In this document: piece after piece, positions 57,024 to 64,000 of the stretch | Layout: the number at the start of each line of letters is the position of its first letter | Position numbering within the stretch: position 1 is the stretch's first letter | Assembly: GCA_021229015.1 (NCBI GenBank) | Contig: CM037795.1 | Location: 11,028,035-11,092,034, forward strand | Direction: 5' to 3' | Source of the DNA: Solen grandis | Taxonomy: Eukaryota; Mollusca; Bivalvia; Adapedonta; Solenidae | DNA: 64,000 bases | The notes under the pieces: generated by a model | Database searches by the model: none | What the model saw: the letters and a program-made list of their open reading frames with translations, nothing else | Told to the model about the DNA's origin: nothing | Position numbers and translations under genes: made by a program

Positions 57024-59391
57024 CCGGTGTAACGATTTCAAGTGATCCCAAAATTCAAGACCCCCGGGAACATGAAAACGTTTTCAAATTTTCAAATCCC
57101 CCTGGATAACATTTTGAAAAACATAATGAAAACATTTTGAGATCCCCCCCCCCCATTTTCCTACCCGGGAATATAAATACGTTTTCAAATACCCCCGAGC
57201 CTTTGAAAACGTTTTCATTTTCCCGGGAGGAACTTGCGATGGATTTGGGGATCAACTAATGATTTCAAGTGGCTCCCGATTCAAGCTCTCCCCGAGAACA
57301 TCAAAAACGTTTTCGAATTCTTCCATCCAGGAATTTTGAAAATGTTTCATATTTCCGGATGGGGCATATTGAAAGCGTATTGAGACCCCATCATCCCATT
57401 TTCAAATGTCCTACCCAGGAATCTACATGTTACCCAGGATGAATTTGTAAACGTTTTCAAATTCCCCTATTATATAAGATTAGAAACAAACAGATACATC
57501 ATTGGGCTAACGACAGCATTAAATATAAGTTATGTTATAAGATATAAACTTTCCCAACGAAGAAACATAAAATGGGGGGGGGGGGTATGAAAACGATTAA
57601 TAAAGTTCCCGGGGTGGGGGAGCTTCACCAGCCTTATCTTAAACTCATATGAATTCAGTTTTGATAAATCGCATACTGATAGAAATATCAACATGTTTAG
57701 ATAAATCGCATACTGATAGAAATATCAACATGTTTAGATAAATCGCATACTGATAGAAATATCAACATGTTTAGATAAATCGCATACTGATAGAAATATC
57801 AACATGTTTAGATAAATCGCATACTGATAGAAATATCAACATGTTTAGATAAATCGCATACTGATAGAAATATCAACATGTTTAGATAAATCGCATACTG
57901 ATAGAAATATCAACATGTTTAGATAAATCGCATACTGATAGAAATATCAACATGTTTAGATAAATCGCATACTGATAGAAATATCAACATGTTTAGATAA
58001 ATCGCATACTGATAGAAATATCAACATGTTTAGATAAATCGCATACTGATAGAAATATCAACATGTTTAGATAAATCGCATACTGATAGAAATATCAACA
58101 TGTTTAGATAAATCGCATACTGATAGAAATATCAACATGTTTAGATAAATCGCATACTGATAGAAATATCAACATGTTTAGATAAATCGCATACTGATAG
58201 AAATATCAACATGTTTAGATAAATCGCATACTGAAATATCAACATGTTTAGATAAATCGCATACTGATAGAAATATCAACATGTTTAGATAAATCGCATA
58301 CTGATAGAAATATCAACATGTTTAGATAAATCGCATACTGATAGAAATATCAACATGTTTAGATAAATCGCATACTGATAGAAATATCAACATGTTTAGA
58401 TAAATCGCATACTGATAGAAATATCAACATGTTTAGATAAATCGCATACTGATAGAAATATCAACATGTTTAGATAAATCGCATACTGATAGAAATATCA
58501 ACATGTTTAGATAAATCGCATACTGATAGAAATATCAACATGTTTAGATAAATCGCATACTGATAGAAATATCAACATGTTTAGATAAATCGCATACTGA
58601 TAGAAATATCAACATGTTTAGATAAATCGCATACTGATAGAAATATCAACATGTTTTGATAAATCGCATACTGATAGAAATATCAACATGTTTAGATAAA
58701 TCGCATACTGATAGAAATATCAACATGTTTAGATAAATCGCATACTGATAGAAATATCAACATGTTTAGATAAATCGCATACTGATAGAAATATCAACAT
58801 GTTTAGATAAATTGCATACTGATAGAAATATCAACATGTTTAGATAAATCGCATACTGATAGAAATATCAACATGTTTAGATAAATCGCATACTGATAGA
58901 AATATCAACATGTTTAGATAAATCGCATACTGATAGAAATATCAACATGTTTAGATAAATCGCATACTGATAGAAATATCAACATGTTTAGATAAATCGC
59001 ATACTGATAGAAATATCAACATGTTTAGATAAATCGCATACTGATAGAAATATCAACATGTTTAGATAAATCGCATACTGATAGAAATATCAACATGTTT
59101 AGATAAATCGCATACTGATAGAAATATCAACATGTTTAGATAAATCGCATACTGATAGAAATATCAATATTACATATATTATATATCATGATAAATGTTT
59201 AAGTTTCACTTTTCCCGACGTAAAAGGAGGGGGGTCGTTTGAAAACGTTTTTAATTTCCCGGGGGAGAAAAGTAAAATCGTGGGAGGGCATTTGAAAACA
59301 TTTTATGTTCCCGGGGAGGGGAATTTGAAAAGGTTTTTAAGTTATCGAAGGCGGAACTTGAAATGGGGGGAACTTGAAAACGTTACACCGG
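57024..59391. mobile_element. Foldback-like element: inverted termini around a satellite core
   Basis: The left end CCGGTGTAACGATTTCAAGT (57024-57043) is repeated inverted at the right end (59372-59391), with one mismatch in 20. Inside, long C-rich left flanks (57050-57480) built from GAAAACGTTTTCAAAT and CCCCGGG phrases face G-rich right flanks (59215-59390) built from the same phrases in reverse. The left flank itself repeats with a period of about 220 bp. The core is the 37-bp satellite. The size is 2.37 kb. No transposase and no clear target duplication were seen. Open frames in the flanks are not genes. Confidence 0.65.
57659..59167 (+). repeat. 37-bp satellite, about 41 near-identical copies
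   Basis: The unit is TTTAGATAAATCGCATACTG plus ATAGAAATATCAACATG. The only variants I saw are a TTTT start in unit 1, one 33-bp unit near 58222-58245 that lacks four bases, a TTTT for TTTA near 58652 and a TTGCAT for TCGCAT near 58810. Each unit has the small palindrome AACATGTT across the junction. Confidence 0.95.
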
Positions 59392-59453
59392 CACGTAAAC
59401 ACAATGTACCCGATTATTCCAATATGCGATTGTTAAACAAATCTAAACTGACC

Positions 59454-59600
59454 ACTGTCACAGATCGCGGACCATGCAATTACCTTCGATCAATTGTGAA
59501 CAGACTTGGGGCAAATTCATGTCACGTAGAACTCTTGACAGTCCAAGGCCTACGGCAGACTCGTGTAGTGCCTGAATTAACCGAGGCCGTTGTTAGATAG
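59454..59600 (+). CDS. Weak exon candidate, unknown
   Basis: After CACTGTCACAG an open segment reads DRGPCNYLRSIVNRLGANSC, HVELLTVQGLRQTRVVPELT, EAVVR and TAG. It is more GC-rich and less repetitive than its surroundings. There is no recognised family and no partner exon, so it may be chance. Confidence 0.2.
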   Translation, partial: TVTDRGPCNYLRSIVNRLGANSCHVELLTVQGLRQTRVVPELTEAVVR

Positions 59601-60470
59601 CATTGAATGATGTCGTTTTTGTAGGCTATTTACATCGTATGAGGAAATAAAAACACAATACTGAATTTTAGAAGTCCAGACATATGTGAATTTAAACGGT
59701 TAATTACATAAAATCACTTTCTGTTTTTGTATGTAAAATCAATTTTTGAAGACGAATACTACAGCTTCTTTATAGACAAAGAAGGAAAATTGAACTGAAG
59801 GAATTGATTCAACTTTGCATGATTATAGAGATTCACACTAGAAACAAATTTATGGAAAAAAGGGGGAGGGGGGTCACTGTGCTTCTTTCGTGCCTTTTTC
59901 AGTTTTTAAATCGTTTTTAAATCGAACTCGTTTTTAAGCTTATAAACCAAATCCCAATAGAAAGCTGAAAATGAGAATGATTAATTGAATATTTTGTTAT
60001 TTTTTATAACTCATATTATCATAGCAATAGAAAGACATCTATATATCAACATCTAGGACTGATAAGGAAAAAATACTTTCAGAAAAAAAAAGGAATTTTT
60101 GACAGACCTAAAAAAATAAATCTTTAATTGCCTTGTGAATACAAGACGTCCAAGGGCTCAGTTGCCTCGACTGCACCAAGGAGCATTCCGATGTTTGAAT
60201 TGAGATGAAAGGCATGAAAGAAAACCATTAAGCCCCGCAGTGCACGTTCTCCTATTGATTAAAGTGTAATCGAATGCAAATTAACGGTTGGGAATACAGT
60301 CTTAATGGTAAACTTGGATGCCAACAGCGCGGGTATGACAAGGGCCATCGAGTGTATGATTCCTGAAGTTTTAAGGAAAGATCCATCGCTAGAAGCGTTC
60401 TGGAATCAAGTTTTGTGGAGGTTTGACATGTTTTTCGACAGTTGCTTTCTAGTTCTGATTTAAACCCCTT
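59601..60470. other. Intergenic stretch, nothing recognised
   Basis: No supported exon or repeat. Confidence 0.5.
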
Positions 60471-60474
60471 ATGA

Positions 60475-60665
60475 CGACATAAGTCAATCTTGTCTTAAGC
60501 GGCCAGTCAATTGAACAACAGAAAGTGACCGCTCAACAGAGGTGACAGCTAAAAGTAGTTTATATATATAACAAAATGCTACAATTTGGTAATATTAAAA
60601 ATTGACCGCTAAATACATGTTGACCGCCTAATACAGGTGGCCGCTAATACAGGTTCAACTGTATA
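60475..60665. repeat. Dispersed repeat related to 45740-45880
   Basis: Phrases GTGACCGCTCAACAGAGGTG, TTGACCGCCTAATACAGGTG and AGGTTCAACTGTATAC recur at 45.7 kb. This copy has an additional internal segment of about 50 bp around TATATATATAAC. Confidence 0.65.
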
Positions 60666-60669
60666 CGAA

Positions 60670-62130
60670 TAGAATATGCTGACTGTCTTTTAAAAGGCGA
60701 GTCTTGCTATTTTCCTCCATTTTATTTATTTTAAACATATACCTTTTTCCGTGATACAGATATTGTAAATAAATAATGTTAATGGGACGCTAAACCCGAG
60801 CAAAAAAAAAACGATTCGATAGACAAACCAAATGAGGAACGCGGATGTACGGGCAAACAAAAAAGTTCATAATAGTTCATCGATTAGTACTGCGAGCATA
60901 GATAATTTTTAAAATTATTCTGGACAACCACTTAGTGTTACCCTTGTGTGTCACTCAGTCCTTCTGAAAAACACTTTCTTTATATTTTTGACTGAGATTA
61001 TTTTTGAAGTCCCTTGACTATTTATGCAACGAGTGGAGGTGTGTAGGTCGTATCGGCAAATCTAGCCTGTGATTAAAGTTGCAAGAACCTGTGCGTGCCC
61101 CAATCAACATAAAGTAAATAAGGTTAAACTAGACTGATCAAGACGTTTACGTTATGTTATGTATTGATTTGACATAAAACAGTGCAAGTTTCAATACAAT
61201 CTGTTTACAATCTTTAACTATTTTTCTTAATCATTTACAACTGATGTCTAATTGCTTTTGTTTGAACCCTTCCCGGGGGTTAAATTTAGTTCATTGTAGA
61301 TACACATTAATTATTGAGTGAACTGAATTCAATAAAAGTAATCAACACGATATAGTATTCCCTGGAAACTAACCATTAGCTTTGATTTACCAGGATAGAA
61401 TTATTTTTTTCCTTTAAGAGAGAAAACGCTGATAATATAAAATTGTGCTGAAACATGGCTTGCAGTTTCAAATCTTTTTTGTACTTTACTTTTACAGGGC
61501 GTATAATTCAGAAGTTTTGTGAAGTATTACCGGTTATACGGTACATACCGATATCAAGTCCCGCAGCATCGTATCGCGATTCAAGAAAATCGTTAAGTTA
61601 CTGTACAAATACTCTTTTTCCGTCAGGGGATTATATGTTACAAGAACATTAGCAGTTATTCGTGGTGAATATTGCAATAATAATATTTTTAAAATATTTT
61701 TTCTCGATATATCCACCTCTTATATGTACTTCGTGTCTTATTCCAACAAAATAAAAAGTCTGACAGACGAGTATAAAAAATGCATCGCCATTATCTACAT
61801 GTAAGCAATATCCAATTGTCTTCGTTTTGTGTGCGCATTATAATATAGCATGTCCTTTTTTATTTTATTTTTGTGCCTTTTGAAAATGAATTATTCATTT
61901 TGTAACCGAAAATGGTATTTTACCTAAAATTGGATAAACAAAAATTACCTTTTAAACGAGATTACTATTTTTGGATCTATGTTCAAATTATATCCAAGTT
62001 TACATTATCAAACCTTTTATTCGATGACGTAGAAATAAAAAAATAAAAACGATTATTGAACAGTCGTGCGTGTCTTAGTATCATGCAGCACCTTTTAGTG
62101 CAAATCGGTAAATTATCGGCTGAAAGAGAA
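60670..62130. other. Intergenic stretch, nothing recognised
   Basis: The open frames at 61455 and elsewhere lack family features. Confidence 0.5.
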
Positions 62131-62133
62131 TCT

Positions 62134-62158
62134 CGAAAGTCTCCTTAGGAGACTTTCG
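62134..62158. repeat. Short perfect hairpin
   Basis: CGAAAGTCTCCT and AGGAGACTTTCG pair around a single T. It may be the centre of a small MITE or a chance palindrome. Confidence 0.6.
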
Positions 62159-62159
62159 C

Positions 62160-64000
62160 CGAAAAGACAAATCTCAAGTTTAGAAAGATCACATTTATCT
62201 TGTGTTTCTGTTGGCAAGATATTCATATTATAAATGTAGAATGCGGGATTACTAAGAATGGCTTGGGAAATGTAATTTTTAACAATATTAATATCGCTGG
62301 GGTAATATTAGCTTTCAGACCTTTTGAAATGTCCTCGGAGACGTATATAACTGAAGCAACGAAAAATGCTATGTTTGAAAGATGGCACCGCTGTTCGACA
62401 TCTTAAGACGGTATAGTCAGCTTCAAAAGGTCTGAATATCAAAGGGTTCAAATGTCCAGATAACAGGCGTCAAAGTCAGTTTCAAACGCAATTCAAGAGG
62501 ATTTCCGCTGTAATGAAGGAAACCGTTTCCATACGGTTTGGATAATGCATAGGATGAGATTACTTTCAAATACAATAAACATGTTAGTGAGTAGCAGTTT
62601 TAGAAAATCCGTGCTGTGTATATATCACACAAAGCGTTGGGAAGCTGTGTTATACCACATTTGCAACATATCACATTTGCACCACCTGTTATAAATGTTA
62701 TCGCATGCATAAAAGGTGTATTGTTACAAATGTGTAACGGAAATCAAGCACATCTTTGTGACGAACGTGTCCGATGACGATTTTTGATGTGATACAATCA
62801 CATGTGACCACATTTGTAAAGACTTTTTTTAAAAGTGTGATTTGTTACGAATGTGGTCTGTCAAAGCTTGGATCGATCGAGCTGGATAGAACATGCCCCA
62901 CAGCAAACACCATGCTGATTAGAAGTCACTAGATTGCGCTGTTGACCGTTCAAGCCTTGCTGAGAGCTGATTTGTTTAAGCAATGTTTTCTTAATTATCC
63001 TCAGAAAGCTTGCGCTTTATCTAAGATACATTGCGCCTCGATTATTCAAAATCAAAATAATTAATGCAAATGGCTATTGAACCTATATGATTCTTAATGA
63101 TGTACAAGAACTAGACTTCTAGTAACTGTACTTTTTACATTCCTAAGTTCGTTTCTGTATTAATGCAAGCAATATGACACACATGCCAACATGCATCAGA
63201 AAACGATAAGATCAAATAACCCTGACAACGACTGGGTGAACTTTTGCCATCTTGTGATTAATGCCAACACACTACAGACACTGCCAGTGTTTAAGCATCT
63301 TTCATCTTGCATGCCATGCTTTTGTATTATTAATTTGCATTGGCAATAAACGGCGTTCAGCAATAGGAAACACAAGAAATACAGGCACCGTTAGTAGTGA
63401 CGTTAACTAGGTTGTCAAGTTTTTCACCGGAAGGTGAGGTCAGTGGTTCATGACACTGATAACTAAGGTATACCATCTTGGTCATAGTTTGATTTAAACT
63501 AGATATGTATAAGAAAACAGCAGCTACAACTTACATTTACAACTATATCGCCACGGTGAGAACGACTGTATGTTTATAGTTGCAACTATATTTGAGATAC
63601 AGCCGTAACTGTAAATTTACTTAATTTATTGTACTTTCCTACACATATAAGGTTAAAAATATTTGGTTTAGAAGGTACGCCATGTGGTAAGGTTGTATTG
63701 TAGACTGTCGATATGATCCTCAGTCCTATTTATCTGAAAATCAAATGCACGCATCGTCAGTTTAATTGTATCGCTGCGAGCCCAGTTACGTGACATATCA
63801 ACGCACGCGATTCTGCACCAATACAGATGCGAGTGAAATATGTTACGTAAACGTTTCAGTCATGATCACCACAATGCGTTAAATGGATGTTATGTTTTAT
63901 TCATTGTTTTTCTTTTACAATTATTTTGTTCTTGAAACATCCATTTTAAACGTTGAAAAGCGTCCATGTCATTTGTGAAACAGAACAGTAAATCTACTCC
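62160..64000. other. Intergenic stretch to the window end, nothing recognised
   Basis: The open frame at 62200-62406 shows no known domain. No tRNA-like heads, satellites or exons could be supported. Confidence 0.5.

Noticed and set aside
57055..57255. Minus-strand frame in the GC-rich flank of the satellite element
   Set aside because: It is composed of the repeated AAACGTTTTC phrases and has no independent coding sign.
57659..59167. CRISPR-like regular array
   Set aside because: The units are directly adjacent with no variable spacers and the genome is animal; it is a satellite.

Overview
The window is AT-rich animal nuclear DNA. I read it as a bivalve mollusc genome. The reasons are the intron-exon structure, a CHST15-like sulfotransferase (a family expanded in bivalves), many tRNA-derived SINEs of the kind common in bivalves, short palindromic MITEs, and an invertebrate-type 18S rRNA relic. 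The species cannot be named from this. One 100-base assembly gap lies at 42395-42494.

The only gene I can build with confidence is a plus-strand carbohydrate sulfotransferase of the CHST15 (GalNAc4S-6ST) type. Seven coding exons (22828-23046, 34552-34753, 35844-35969, 37176-37338, 38043-38196, 39208-39355, 40041-40231) join in phase at GT/AG sites into a 400-residue type II membrane protein with both PAPS-binding motifs. A paralogous copy of its sixth exon lies at 1115-1262, and a decayed piece of its fourth exon lies at 23181-23265 inside intron 1. A sequence upstream of exon 1 is repeated at 51.8 kb. The locus therefore looks like part of a tandem sulfotransferase cluster that has been duplicating and eroding.

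Layout: 0-2 kb, SINEs and the paralog exon. 2.5-6.0 kb, a decayed LINE joined directly to an antisense rDNA piece (5.8S start, ITS1, full-length degenerate 18S, a little 5'ETS). 6.0-9.7 kb, dispersed repeats and a second decayed LINE. 11.8-14 kb, a LINE fragment, an orphan exon candidate and a dispersed repeat carrying CTCF-like sites. 15-22 kb, SINEs, a hairpin-bearing tandem array (17.7-19.2 kb) and a CTG-rich minisatellite. 22.8-40.2 kb, the sulfotransferase gene; its 11.5-kb first intron holds a LINE split in two by a 7.4-kb composite repeat with a 331-bp tandem array. 40.3-57 kb, mostly unannotatable AT-rich DNA with SINEs, a piggyBac-type MITE, other inverted-repeat elements, a 41-bp satellite and two exon candidates on the minus strand. 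57.0-59.4 kb, an inverted-repeat (foldback-like) element whose core is about 41 copies of a 37-bp satellite. 59.4-64 kb, almost nothing recognisable.

No operon, CRISPR array, functional tRNA gene or intact transposase was seen. The most unusual items are the foldback element with a satellite core, the LINE-rDNA junction, the dispersed repeats that multiply CTCF-like and nuclear-receptor-like motifs, and the head-to-head hairpin array. All functional readings of these are inference from sequence only.
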